Counted from the stretch's first letter, positions 10,711 to 22,509 are shown. The stretch: 64,000 nt of DNA from Adiantum capillus-veneris (GCA_014529385.2 CM043958.1:118913018-118977017); one strand, 5' to 3'. Made by a program: numbers and translations. Notes: a model not told the origin generated them from the letters alone.

Positions 10711-10859
10711 CTTTTTGAATACAATGTCAATGTTGATGAATCCTGTTGTTGATCAAATCAAAAGCATAGCACACCTTGATCCTAACTACCAAAAGCTCAT
10801 AGTTTTGCCATCAAGCAAAATTGAGTACTACAAAATCATTCAATTAATGATGGATGCCT

Positions 10860-11480
10860 TTACTATATGCAAAGGTTGTACATCTCCAAGGATTGTTCTT
10901 CCGGAAAGGAAATTATGCATGAGGCCCATGATAGTCCTACAAGTAGTCATCTAGGTTATGCCAAACTACTTAATGCCCTTAGAAGAAATTACTTTTGGCC
11001 ATGGATGACGAAAGGCATTCTTCAGTATGTCAAAAACGGGGTCAAAAAGTGTCTTTAGTGCTAACAAATCAAAACCCAAAGAATCAAGATGCCAAGGAAA
11101 CTAGAGCCCTTGAATATACCCTAAGTAAAGACTTAAATTTATCAGCATGGATTTTTTTATGAGCCTTCCTACCATTAAAGGAGGGTATGAATCCATCCTA
11201 GTAGTGGTAGATATGCTGACATATGTTACTCATCTCATTCCCATAAAGGTGACCTACAAATCCTTAGATGTTGCCTACATATTCATCAAAGAAATCATAC
11301 ATGGCCTACCAAAAAGAATCGTGAGTGACTTTAAAGATCACTCTTCCAAACTATCAAGGCACAGCTATGCTTCAACACAGCTTATCACCCAAAAATTGAT
11401 GGCCAAATAGAGCCGATCAACAAAGTCATAGAAGACATCTTAAGAGCTTACTATGCAAGAGATCTAACAAGTATGCCCTT
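10860..11480 (+). pseudogene. Ty3/gypsy integrase, decayed
   Basis: An HHCC-like zinc-binding part is visible as EAHDSPTSSHLGYAKLL, NYFWPWM and VKKC. The catalytic core follows: DFFMSLPTIKGGYESILVVV with the first Asp, RIVSDFKDH with the second, and AYHPKIDGQIEPINKVIED with the Glu. Stops and frame changes separate the blocks. No 3' LTR was found downstream, so the element is truncated or its end is unrecognisable. Confidence 0.8.
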
Positions 11481-12215
11481 CATTGCTAGACTTTGGTGCA
11501 AGATTTGGAGAAATTGTTATTATGAATTTGCAAACTAAATGATACAATATTAAAAGATCTAATTTCCAAGAATGAGTCCTCTATGCAATGTAAAATCCTC
11601 ATGACATTATATGCAAAAAAAAGCATTTGAAAGATTTAAAAAGAATATTTATGTAGCAATAAGTCATGCGTTCACATCCAAATCATGCTTGGTATATTGT
11701 GCCCATCAAGAAAAGAAAGAAAATTTCATACAATGTATGGTGCGGAGTTAACAGACCTTGCTCCACATTGAATATAATCTCGTTAGGAGTGTGCCCCTCC
11801 CGTGCCGCTTCATGTGTCTCTAGTGCTAGAGCTAGACATATTCTTATCCTCCAACGTTGGAGAAATTGTTTGATGCAAGTAGTAATGTAGAAAAAGAGTG
11901 TAATTACCTATAGTGAAAATTTTGAATCAACCTCATCAATTGACTTTCAATAACTATCAAGAATGTGATGATGATTAACATGTAGTATTCGTTTTACAAC
12001 ACACTGATTGATTAAGAAACTAGTAGCAAGCATTTTGATAGCAGTTAGTACAGATTTTTTTCCATCAATGCATAAGTATCTCGAATTTAGTCTAAACATA
12101 CAATCATGTGTGTAGTCACACGTGTGTAGTCACGTTTTTTTATGATATCTTGAAATTTTGTACCATTTTTTAACTTTAAGAAGGTTCTATAAAAAGGTTC
12201 TATAAAACTTTTCTT
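11481..12215. other. No gene recognised
   Basis: AT-rich, no convincing frame or family match. A short tandem duplication (AAGGTTCTATAAAA, two copies) sits at about 12180-12208, next to the poly-A end of the LINE copy. Confidence 0.4.
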
Positions 12216-13020
12216 TTTTTTTTTTGCAAAATTCACAATTGTGAGTGGATAGTATTATTAACAGAAATATACACCAATCCTCGAGCTCATATCGAGCCTT
12301 GAGGGTCAAAGGATTACAGTTGTCTGCTTGGCAGAGAAACCATTCCTACCAATCGGCTTTACTTATTACAAGATGTTATGTATTGTTCTAAACCAGTCCT
12401 TTGAGGCTTGTTTGCATCTGATCATGTGGATCATCAATCTGCTTTGTTGCATGATTTCACAAAAGCTTGCCATAGCTAGATCCCCCTCAAACATGTGGCG
12501 GTTCCTTGCTTGCCATATATGGTGGAAGAAGTAGTACCTGATTATTTAAGTGCAGACGCGAACAACAAGACTCCCCATCCTGTTACTACCAAAGAACAGA
12601 TCATTCTTGAAGAACTAAATTTTCCATGTCCTTTGAATCCACTTGCATATTTTCCCAGGCATGTCCCTGATTGTCTGGCATCCCATGAGAAGGTGGGCTA
12701 GCTCTTCACTGGCTATTATGCACCCCAAGCAACGATCGGACCCAATGCCTCTTTCTTGTATCTTTACGCCCGTCGACAGAGCACCCCACATCACTTTCCA
12801 CAGAAATATCTTCATATACTGAGGCCATCTTGGCTTCCAGATGTTCTCCATGACTCCCTCCCACCATTTTTCCGTCCAGTGCCTCTTCCATAATTTGTTG
12901 AGGGGGCTACACCAATCAGCCTCGTGCACTAATGCATGGTAAATGCCTTTAGAGTGTGGTTTCCAAAAGAGGATACTCCCGGGCCATCTCCAATCGTCCC
13001 ATTCAAAGTTCTATCAAACT
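12216..13020 (-). pseudogene. 5'-truncated LINE, C-terminal zf-RVT region and 3' UTR
   Basis: On the minus strand, 12615-12929 encodes WKPRWPQYMKIFLWKVMWGA, then CLGCIIASEELAHLLMGC, the zinc-binding reverse-transcriptase tail (zf-RVT) of plant LINEs. Downstream, after a stop, YYFFHHIWQARNRHMFEGDL gives the usual LINE C-terminal WxARNR motif. The copy ends in a 3' UTR with CACTCACAATTGTG and a poly-A run seen as T bases at about 12218-12230. No polymerase domain is left, which fits 5' truncation during target-primed reverse transcription. Confidence 0.8.
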
Positions 13021-14224
13021 TAACATGCTAGAGAAATTTGACCCCGTGGCTCTTTAATTTTCATTTTCCTTTGTTGTCATCGCTTCTCTCTCCATATTAT
13101 CTCTCACTTTACCCATTCATTCTCTCTTTCTTTTTGGCCTGCTAAAGGCCTTAGTATTCATATGGGTGAAGGTAGTTCAAATTGTTTGCTTGACATGTGT
13201 CCATTTAAAAATTGAAGAAAAAGAAAGCATTTCCTTTCACATGCTATTTTCCAAGGCTGCTTTTATTTTTTTGGCATGTTGAAAAGACTTTAAAGAACAA
13301 AGGATGAAAAAGTATGCATACGAGTTTGATCCATTATGTGAAGTATTGATTCAAATATATTTATTTTTTATACTCTCACTTCTAAAGAGTCCTTTTATTT
13401 AAAGACTTCACCAAGATTCATTTTATTAAATTATTAGATTGATTTATAATTCTCTATGTTTACCAAATCTATCTTTTTGTTAATGAAAACATTATATTCT
13501 TTGGTTTTTAGTTTTCATGTTTTTTTATTTTATTGCTTTTATTTTATTTATTTTCAATTTAATTTTGTTTTCAAATAATAATGCGTAATGTGCACCTTTC
13601 ACCTTATTAATTAAGTGGAGCTTTTTTAGATATATAAACCATTTGAGATTATGATTGGGTTCATGAGAGCCGATGAAAGACATTAAAAAAGGAATGTGTC
13701 TTCACCCTGGAGGCTATATATTGGCACAAAAGGTGACTATACTTCTCTAAACCCACAAAAAATTTAAAAAGATTTCCCCCCCTCGGAAGAGCATTTCTAG
13801 TGTCCACTTTTCAACACAGAACCTGAATCGGTGTGATTGAATTGAATCCAACAGCTACGTACTCAACAACACTACCACTACACTACAGCTCATTAGACGT
13901 CAAATTTGTACATAATAAATTTTATAGAGCTAATAAAAATTTCATGTAATTGTAGGCACTCATTTAAACTTACTTCCATAAATCTCATTCCCCCTTTGAC
14001 TTAGCATGTTGTCGTGCCTCTTCACCTTGTTATACCAGTTTTTGTTGTCTTGTGTGCTCATTTACTTACCTTATCGCAAGCTTTGTTACATAGTAGACAA
14101 TGCCACATAGTAGTATTATTGACGGCATGCTAACATGCCAAAGAGTTTTCCATGTTAAATGTTAATGTGGCAAGTTTGAGTGTTAAAAAATTGTATCAAG
14201 GAAATTCCTCTCTTTTGGTCAAAA
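13021..14224. other. AT-rich stretch without recognised gene
   Basis: No convincing frame on either strand and no repeat beyond low-complexity T-rich runs. It lies between the LINE copy and the left arm of the large inverted repeat. Confidence 0.4.
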
Positions 14225-14496
14225 TTGTTGGCTTTCTAAAAGAATCCTTAGAGGAGTGTTGAATTAGGAATACTTTCAATGTTTTTCGTAAAGATTGAGA
14301 CTTACCTTAAATGTTGTTTTGCATTTAAAATATTAATGGATCTTTTTATTTCACCTTTCATTTCACATCATGACATGTCTTGACTTTTCTTGCATTCTAT
14401 TGTTTTAGAATGCTAAAGTGAAGCTTCACCTTGCATATTTCTAGTAAATTTATACATACATATATGTGAATATATATTTTTTACTTATTTATATTT

Positions 14497-14547
<51 letters not shown>

Positions 14548-15407
14548 TGAATTTTTTTCACCTTTCATTTTCCTGTCTCACATGGCTTGACTTTTCTTGC
14601 ATTCTATAGATTAATTCCAATCAATGCTCGAGAAAATCTCTTTGATTAAGCAACCGTCAGTCGAGTTTCCTCCTACCAAAGAAGCAAACCGAGAATACTA
14701 GCAACAATTTTGAAATTTGTAGAATTTTTTAACTTTTTTCTCACATATTTCACCAATTTTTCTTCCCTTTATCATGCATGGTTTACAACCGGCTAGTCTC
14801 AATTTTTAACTGTCTCAAGGTTAAGCTAAGGCAATCCTTTCCTAAACATTGATTCTTGTTAAACTAAACCTAATGATTTTATCCATTTCTTATTGTTTTA
14901 GAAAGCCACCATGACCCTTTCACTTGTTTTTAAATTGAGTTGTTTGCCTCTAAATAAGAAATCAAACAAAATCTATTTAACTATTTTTTTGTTTTTGAAG
15001 GAAGATTTTAGTATCTTCATTAAAGAAAGGCCTTAAAAAGATTCAATTTTGTCTCTCTTTTTCAAAAATGTTTGATAACACCATGCAAAAGTAGACCAAA
15101 GAATCTAAAAGGTTTGTATTGTTTTACTCCAACTTAAAAAGAACGTTTTGGGCACCTACTAGCAATGAATGGCAATGTTACCATAATATCACTACCCTAT
15201 GTACTTTTTGTGATGCAAAACTACACATCAAAAATTTCATGTGGTATAAATACCACATCGTTGCTACAACGTATAGTTTTGAGTAATTGGAATAGAGATA
15301 TTTTTCTAATAAGAGCAGTCTATTTACAATGCACGATAAAGAGATTTGTTTTTTCCCTTAGTTCAGATCTAGAGATTGAGATTTTGACACGTGGGATGTT
15401 TGATCAC

Positions 15408-15535
15408 GAATGTAAATGCCCCTCAATGTGTACTCTCTTTTAAATATATGGGAACCTATCCTAAACTAGCAGAATGTAAATGCCCCTCAATGTGTACTCT
15501 CTTTTAAATATATGGGAACCTATCCTAAACTAGCA
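15408..15535. repeat. Exact 64-bp tandem duplication
   Basis: Two consecutive identical 64-base units, 15408-15471 and 15472-15535, each starting GAATGTAAATGCCCC and ending ACTAGCA. Exact identity in an otherwise diverged region points to a recent event. Confidence 0.9.
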
Positions 15536-15663
15536 TCCTGGACCTTATTTAATTTATGAGGTCACTATCAAGTGACACAATCTATGATGTTACCTTATAT
15601 TTCATCTTGACTATAAAGCCATCATTGTTCCAATTGTTCTATTTATTGATAAAGTTCCATCTT

Positions 15664-15698
<35 letters not shown>
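15510..15698 (+). repeat. Dispersed repeat ending in (CT)n, copy A
   Basis: This shares its order of blocks with 21274-21484: GGGAACCTATCCTAAACTAGCAT, TATGAGGTCAC, TGACACAATCTAT, TATAAAGCC, ATTGAT...AGTTCCATCT, then CTCTCT. Both copies pass directly into a CT microsatellite, so the repeat may have carried the tract with it. Confidence 0.65.
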
Positions 15699-15699
<1 letters not shown>

Positions 15700-16332
15700 C
15701 CCCTTATCAAAATGGATTAACACTAGTTTGGTACCACATAAGACACTTTAGTGTTCTTTTTTTACGAATTGAAATAAAATAGTACATGAAATCTAGAAAA
15801 GATCTCAAGAAATACTTGTGTAAACTTATAATATGTTAAGCAAAGTACTCATAAACATTATAATCAGTCACTTTTGTACACAACCTCAATAGTAACTACA
15901 CTCATGAAAAGCAGCTATATAAGACAGCAATTAAAAGTGTACCCTAATGTAAGAAAACAAGTGAAAGAGTCATGGTGGCTTTCTAAAACAATAAGAAATT
16001 GATAACATCATTAAGTTGATTTATTTGGAATCAATGTTCGCGAAAGGATTGCCTCAGCTTAGTCTTGAGCCGGTTCAAAATCGAGACTAGCTAGCTAGAA
16101 ACCATGGTAAAGGAAAGAAAAACCGTGAAATATGTGAGAAAGTAGTTCAAAAATCCTAGATAATCAAAAAATTTGCTAGTATTTCCGGTTTTCTTCTTTG
16201 CGAGGAAGAAACTCTGCTGGCGATCGCTTAATAAAAGAGACTTTCTCGAATAGAATCAAAATATAGAGTGTAAGAAAAATCAAGCCATGTGAGACTATAA
16301 AATAAAAGGTGAAATAAAAAGAACTAATTAAT

Positions 16333-16480
16333 GTGTGTGTGTGTGTGGTGGGGTGTGTGTGTGTGTGTGTGTGTGTAATTTACTAGAATTATGCAAGGTG
16401 AAGCTTTACTTTAGCATTCTAAAAAACTAGAATGCAAGAAAAGTATGTGTGTGTGTGTGTGCGCGCGCGCACGCACGCGT
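16333..16480. repeat. GT-rich microsatellites in right inverted-repeat arm
   Basis: Two GT tracts (about 16333-16377, interrupted, and 16446-16480 with a GC and CACG tail) flank a duplicated block around TTTACTAGAATTATGCAAGGTG. The left arm has an AT tract (about 14505-14544) at the matching position. Confidence 0.85.
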
Positions 16481-16705
16481 AGAATTTACTAGAATTATGC
16501 AAGGTGGAGCTTCACTTTAACATTCTAAAACAATAAAATGTAAGAAAAGTAAAGACGCATCAAATGTAAAATAAAAGATGAAACAAAAATTTTATTTAAT
16601 ATTTTAAAACCAAAATAACATTTAAGATAAGTCTCAGTCATCACTCAAAACGTTGAAAGTATGCCTAACTAAATACTCCTCTAGGGCTTTTTTTAAAAAT
16701 CCAAA

Positions 16706-17600
16706 AATAAGTAGGTTGCATGCAATAATCCATGGTAACCATCTAAATATATGCTTGAAATTTTTGCAATTCTCATGTGAATAAAAATATATTACTAGAA
16801 TTAAATATAAAAAGTCATGTGAGTCAAATATGCAATATTTTTTACTTCAATTAATGATCGCATAAAAATTTTAGTTCATCTAAGTTTACGTTGTTTTATG
16901 CAACATATATCCTAGATCTACCACTCCATTACTTAAAGTGCTACTATTTTATGGTTATGCAAGCCACATTTTGGTGATTTATGTCATATTCGCAAAGCTA
17001 CTCATGTTGAAATTTTTCTCTATTTTCAAAGGTTAACCTTAAAATAAAGTCCAAGACCGGTGCTCTACTCAAAAATTGGCAAAGAGATTACTTATGAGGA
17101 GATGATCGTCATTCTCATGGATGAAGACTTAAGACTTCAAAGGATTTTCCTATTGAAGACTTCAAAGACTTAAGACTTCAAAGGATTTTCCTATTGAAGG
17201 AAAACTAAAGAAGTGAATTTACTAAAAGAGACTAGGTAATCAACAAGACCAACTTCATGCTAAGTTATTGGTGTCTACTTAGCTTGAAGGTAAAGAAGAG
17301 GATCCTCTTCTAAAAAATCAATATAAGTTATCAATATAAAATTTCTCATAGATCATCGGAAGCGTCCATCACAAGACAATATCACCCACTTCCTCCACAT
17401 TGAACACTCTAAATCCACACCTTCCAAGTCCCACTTAACTTCATCATTCAAGTGGGCTTCACCTACAATTGCTTTGTGAATCTTAAGATATTTGAAGCTT
17501 TTCTATGTAGCTCATGTGGCTATCTTTGTAGGCTTGTGCATTAATCACATGTTACAAAAGACTTACACTGAGTATGTAGCTCTTTTTGCACTAAATTGAT
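16706..17600. other. No gene recognised; one 41-bp tandem duplication
   Basis: AT-rich DNA. At 17126-17207 the 41-base unit starting GACTTAAGACTTCAAAGG occurs twice. Otherwise no frame or family was recognised. Part of it may be the 3' region of the hAT remnant that follows. Confidence 0.4.
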
Positions 17601-19510
17601 TTTTTTTCTTTGTGTGCACAAAAGCAAAAGATGATCGATTTTGCACACAGATTCCATTGGAGGCATCCAATGACAAGAACCTGATAGCCGCATATAATAA
17701 CTCGACTATATTTTCCCAATATTCCTTCCACCAAACAAGTGCACTCGATGACTTAATCGTATCTATGTGCCATGGATCCCCAACAAATATTCCTTCTCTA
17801 CTAGTGTAGGCCGTCTTCTACATATAAGCTACTTTTCCATCCACATCTCCTGATAGTTGTGCACATACTTTCTTAAAATTATTGATGACCTCAATATTAG
17901 TGGATTGATTATACATTGAAACTTTGGATCTAGCACAAAGCCTACCCCCAGGTAAAGGGGTGTGTAATTGGTTCCAATGTCTCTTAGCAAAGAACTCCAT
18001 CATGGTTTTCTCTCACGTTGCAAAGTACATATCCTCCTATAGCTTGCAAGCATCCTCATGCATGTTCCTATACACCTGCCCAAATATGGATGCATCTTTG
18101 TCAACTAAGTGCACTAGATGCACGAAAGGCTCTACAACAATGAAAATTTTCTCTACATTTCTCCATAACACTGAAGAGTTTATAAGTTTATAGTACTTGT
18201 TGGCTACAACTTCATTAGAAAGAATACTTATCAAGCCAAATATCCCATTGTCTATTTGTAACTATTTCACAAAGGGTTGGCTTAAACTACTGCAATGTAG
18301 AGATACTCACGTAATACGCGTTTGTAAACCGTGTCGCAAAAGGTCTACAGATTCTTGGTGGGTGACTTAGTTCTAAATAGAGCGTAAGTAAAAGCATGCT
18401 CTCTTATGAACTTGATGGAATAATTAGCATTGAGGAGATTTTACCTCACAAAACGCACTTTCCCAAAGTCCTTAAGAAGCAAATTCAAAGTGTGGACAAC
18501 ACATGGAAACCCATGTAATCTCAAGATACTTGCCTTTGATTGCACACCTTGCACCTTTGTAGTTAGATGCATTGTCTATGACAATTGCCATGACTTTTGT
18601 GGGCCCATCAGCTTTTCAAATTACATGCTCATACATGCTTGCTAGAAAACCACTTGTTTTTTCATGCAAATATGTATCAATTGCTTCAACAAAAATGGAT
18701 CCTCTTAGATAAATCAGCATCACATTTATCAAGGGGCTTTTTTTGCAATTCATCCTTGAATCAACATCAATTGTACATCCTTACTATGGCATGCACTCAA
18801 GAACTACATGCCTCAAAATACTCTCTAGTGATGTTTTCATTTTATCTAGATATTTTATACCCATATCTTGTTGTAATCAGTTTCCATATATCCTTTCTTT
18901 GTTGTGCTCATCAATGCATCCTTGAAGATAGGATTATAGATAACATTTAATGGGAAATCAACATGCAACAAAAACTTGGGTCCACTTGAGGTGTAGCTCA
19001 AGCGACCATTGCTTTGTGAAATGCTTGGTACAAAGTAGAACCACTATCCATATGTTGACCACCAACCGATGTTACATCGCATCCTTTTAAATTAGAAGTG
19101 GAAGATGTGGGGTTCGAGGTACCATACCCTTGATTGTATGCAGTACTAGTTGAGGAGCATTGGTCACCCCCTTGTACACATAGAAGCTGGCTTACCTCAT
19201 CCTCAAGATCCATCTGCACATCCCTCCCAATCTATGAGTTCATCACTTTGGGACCGGCTTTTTCTTTTCGCCTCAACAAGCATTCTTTGTGCCTTGAGCA
19301 CCCATTCAAAAACTTTTTCCCGGATAACTTTAGAATGACTTTTGCAAGCTAACACATCTCCAAGAATTTTAAACACATGTTATCTTATCTTGTGTGCATT
19401 TCCATTAAAGTTATGGACACAAGATTTGCACATCAACCTTCATGAGGTCTTTCCTACCATCAAATCATCTACATAGGTCCACTCGTGCCCTTTCACCATA
19501 TCATCAAAAG
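17600..19510 (-). pseudogene. hAT-family transposase, decayed
   Basis: Read leftward on the minus strand the domains appear in order. A BED-type zinc finger remnant at about 19500-19390 reads WTYVDD, then CKSCVHNFNGNAHKIR and a downstream His. A spacer follows, then a catalytic-core region at about 18650-18430 with QSKASILRLHGFPCVVHTLNLLLKD-like text (consensus CAAHCLNLMLED of plant DUF659-type hAT proteins). Next is a middle region at 18234-17818 with LSNEVVANKYYKLINSS. Last comes a dimerisation region at about 17800-17640 with SALVWWKEYWENIVELL. Stops and frame changes are scattered, so the copy is inactive. Confidence 0.65.
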
Positions 19511-20290
19511 ATTTGCAAGCACCAACAAAGACTATCTATCAATTCTATAGCCCAATTTAGTTTCAATCTATAGCAATCATTGCTATCCTATTTGAAAATC
19601 AAATCAACACCATTGCTATCCTATTTATAAATCAACACCCATTTATGTTGTCTACAATAACCAGTAAAAATTCTATTATTTCCTAAATTTTTAATCTATG
19701 TTCTTTTGTTTCATAGTATATTGTTATTTAAAGCATATGAGCTTTCACTCTACCCATGAAGAGAAATCACCTAATCTATATCTAGATAGCCTCCAAGTGT
19801 AACTACACTCTGCATATAAAGAGAAACTTTAAAACTCCTTGAATGAGCTCCAAGATTTGCACATCAACCTTGATGAGGTCTTTCTTTCCACCAATTCATA
19901 TACATAGTTCATCTTGTATCCTTTCACCATATTGTGGAAAGATATGTGGGCACCAACAAGACTATCGATCAATTTTATCATCCAATTTAGATTCAATCTA
20001 TACCAATAATTTCTATCCTATTTAAAATTTGAATCATTATCATTGCTTCCCTATTTTAAAACCAACAACCAATTGCGGTGTCTATAATAATTGTTAACGA
20101 TTCTATCATTTCCTAAATTTAAAATCTATGTTCTTAAGTTTTGTTTCATAATATATTGTTCTTTAAATCCTAAAAATTCCTCCCAAGTGTGAGATTTCGC
20201 TCTACACATGATGAGAAATCACCTAACCTATCTCTATATAGCCTCCAAGTGTGAGTACACTTTGCATACAACAAGCAATTTTAGATCTCC
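19428..20290. repeat. About 420-bp tandem duplication at the 5' side of the hAT remnant
   Basis: CAAGATTTGCACATCAACC starts both units, at 19428 and 19851. The following 400 bases match in order (GATGAGGTCTTTC, CCTTTCACCATAT, GCACCAACAA, CAATTTAG, ATCACCTAA). The first unit contains the coding part of the BED finger, so part of the transposase start was duplicated. Confidence 0.75.
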
Positions 20291-20640
20291 TAAACCTACT
20301 TAAATGACCTCCAAGTGTGAGTCAAATTTTACACATGATAGATAATCCCTATTTACCCTACCTAAATCACTTCCAAGTGTGAGTCAACCTCTACAAAATG
20401 CAAGAGATTACTATTTGACATGCCTCAATGTTCACACTTGGTAGGCAAGCACTAAAAAAATTTATCTATGTTTCTTCCGTGTGTGAGCATGACTCTACAC
20501 AAAGCAAGTAAATACTATTTTAGATTAACTTAAATCACTTTTGAGTGTGAATATTTTATACACGTGGCAAGCAATCACTAAATTTACTTTGCTTGACCTA
20601 CTTCCAAGTGTGAGTGAAACTCTATACAAGGTTCTATTAA
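20180..20640. repeat. 61-bp repeat array around TCCAAGTGTGAG
   Basis: The core TTCCAAGTGTGAG or a variant recurs at about 20188, 20249, 20311, 20372, 20480, 20541 and 20604, with an inverted copy near 20430. The spacing is 61-62 bases almost throughout. Each unit also holds ACTCTACACA..GCAAG and AATCACTA-like blocks. The array sits outside the 5' end of the hAT coding remnant, where hAT transposons often have subterminal repeats bound by their transposase. Confidence 0.75.
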
Positions 20641-20789
20641 CCCTATTTTCTATTCACTAAACTTTATCTAAGCTATCACACAATAATGCCTTTAATTTTA
20701 ATTTCTCATCTTAGTTTAAAATATGCCTCTTTTATTTTCTATTTTTTAGATCATTAACTATTAAAAAAAGAAACTTTTTGGTTTTTGGG

Positions 20790-20822
20790 TTTTAGAGTTC
20801 ACTTTTGTAGTGAACTCTAAAA
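20790..20822. repeat. Perfect 13-bp hairpin
   Basis: TTTTAGAGTTCAC, loop TTTTGTA, GTGAACTCTAAAA. It lies beyond the 61-bp array and may mark or lie near the outer end of the hAT element. No gene is adjacent. Confidence 0.75.
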
Positions 20823-21270
20823 AGATGTCCACAATGGTAGAAAGCCTTGCAAGAGCCTCCTATATACATAATTATCCTCGTTTGATCAAATATTAGCTCA
20901 ATCAACCTATAATTTAATCAAGCTATTAGAAAAGCATATGAGATGGTTGCTTTGTTGATGTGGCACCGTATCATATGTCCGTTTAATATGAGGTGTTGTA
21001 TAATACACCCAATTAAGGTGTATTATATATACATCATATAACATACAATACAAGATAAAATATATGTGGCCCAACCTCTCAACCATGCCACATGCCTCTG
21101 AGCCAAACTGGCTTGTTTAGCCTGTAATCCATGGAAGGTTAGATTATATATAGTCATGTTGATGCATCATTATCTCTAAGCCTATCAAACTCCATGCTAG
21201 CTTTCCTACCTTTCCCTTTGAATCCAAACACTCTTTTTTGAGCTTACTATCATCTCCTAGGTTTTAGGTA
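20823..21270. other. No gene recognised
   Basis: AT-rich intergenic DNA without a convincing frame or repeat. Confidence 0.35.
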
Positions 21271-21440
21271 TATGAGAACCCGCCCTACACTAGCATTCTC
21301 GATCTGACCTAATCTATGAGGTCACCAATATATGACACAATCTATAATGTTGTCCAACATTGCATCTTGGCTATAAAGCCCTCAACTGCATATTCTCATT
21401 GTGCTAGTTGTTTTAGTTATTGATCAGAGTTCCATCTGGT

Positions 21441-21484
<44 letters not shown>
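21270..21484 (+). repeat. Dispersed repeat ending in (CT)n, copy B
   Basis: Partner of 15510-15698, same orientation and same block order, also ending in a CT run (about 21444-21484). Confidence 0.65.
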
Positions 21485-21831
21485 GCACTCTCTGTTTAGG
21501 AAACTCTCATGTAGAGCTCTTTCATCCTATCCCACAATAGATTTTTCCCACCTCTTTTCTCAAGGGATTCAGTATGACCTTTTCACGGTATCATGTGAGT
21601 GTAAGGAAGGGGGATTTCAGGAAGGAGGCACATGAGCGTACACTTTAGTGATAGTCCCCATTATTTAATCCATGCATTGTAGATTATGGAGGTGAGGACA
21701 TGAGGGGTAGGGTAGAGTGTGAAGGTAGGCAAACCCCCAAATTAATGAAGGTAGCTATTACATGGTACATTGACATCTTATATACACTAAAAACTGTATA
21801 TAACTATGAGCCACCTATATGTCCATAGTTA

Positions 21832-21898
21832 CATATAGGTGATGAACTATGACAAGTATATGTTCAAACCATATACTTGTCAGTCTATCACCTATATG
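21832..21898. repeat. Imperfect hairpin, about 29-bp arms
   Basis: CATATAGGTGATGAACTATGACAAGTATATG and the reverse complement of CATATACTTGTCAGTC...CACCTATATG pair around a 7-base loop, with a few mismatches and a small bulge. It is possibly the core of a small MITE. Confidence 0.55.
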
Positions 21899-21980
21899 GC
21901 ATACACTTATCTAAGTCTGTTTTGCTAACTTTTCTTCTTCTTCTTCTTCTTTTGGGTGTTTGGGTGTTTGTGTGTGTGTG

Positions 21981-21984
21981 GGGG

Positions 21985-22031
<47 letters not shown>
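21981..22031. repeat. G-run and (GA)n microsatellite
   Basis: Eight G bases followed by about 21 GA units, a few bases upstream of the long hairpin at 22058. Confidence 0.9.
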
Positions 22032-22035
<4 letters not shown>

Positions 22036-22057
22036 AGTGCTTTTTTTATTGATGTTA

Positions 22058-22509
22058 CATTAGGCAAAATTTGGACTCACAAAGGGGCCCTTTAAGGAGT
22101 TTGACTTTACCTCTCTCTACCAAAACGGGCGCATGGATAAATTTTTGCAAACAAACTCCAAAGTTGGCGGAGTTTTGACAGTTAGAATGTCCTCTTCAAG
22201 CTCTATCTACTGATATATAGCATGCCATGAGATTCCTCATATTTTAGAAGATTCTTTTTTTGATTCACCTATGATATGACAACTCTGTCGGAATCTAAGT
22301 GAATCAAAAAAAGAATCTTCTAAAATATGAAGAATCTCATGGCGTGCTATATATCAGTAGATAGAGCTTGAAGAGGACATTCTAATTGTCAAACCTCCGC
22401 CAACTTTGGAGTTTGTTTGCAAAAATTTATTCATGCGTCCGTTTTGGTAGAGAGAGGTAAAGTCAAACTCCTTAAAGGGCCCCTTTGTGAGTCCAAATTT
22501 TGCCTAATG
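22058..22509. mobile_element. Near-perfect 452-bp foldback element, 211-bp arms
   Basis: The arms 22058-22268 and 22299-22509 are equal in length and reverse complementary with only six mismatches by direct comparison, around a 30-base loop. The ends read CATTAGGCAAAATTTGG and CCAAATTTTGCCTAATG. If the element proper starts at GGCAAAATTTGG (22063) and ends at CCAAATTTTGCC (22504), each side is flanked by TA, as in Tc1/mariner-type MITEs, but this is not certain. A transcript through it would form a long double-stranded RNA. Low arm divergence implies youth or ongoing gene conversion. Confidence 0.8.

Larger units (their letters stand above)
14225..16705. mobile_element. Large inverted repeat, arms about 750 bp
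   Basis: The left arm (about 14225-14970) and right arm (about 15935-16705) are reverse complements with clear but incomplete identity. Shared blocks include GAAAGCCACCATGACCC against GGGTCATGGTGGCTTTC-like text, TCACATGGCTTGA against TCAAGCCATGTGA, and CTTCACCTTGCATA against ATGCAAGGTGAAGC. The loop of about 960 bases has no gene. AT or GT microsatellites have grown at corresponding places in each arm. It could be a foldback-type or long-TIR DNA transposon, or two copies of one repeat inserted head to head. Confidence 0.6.
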
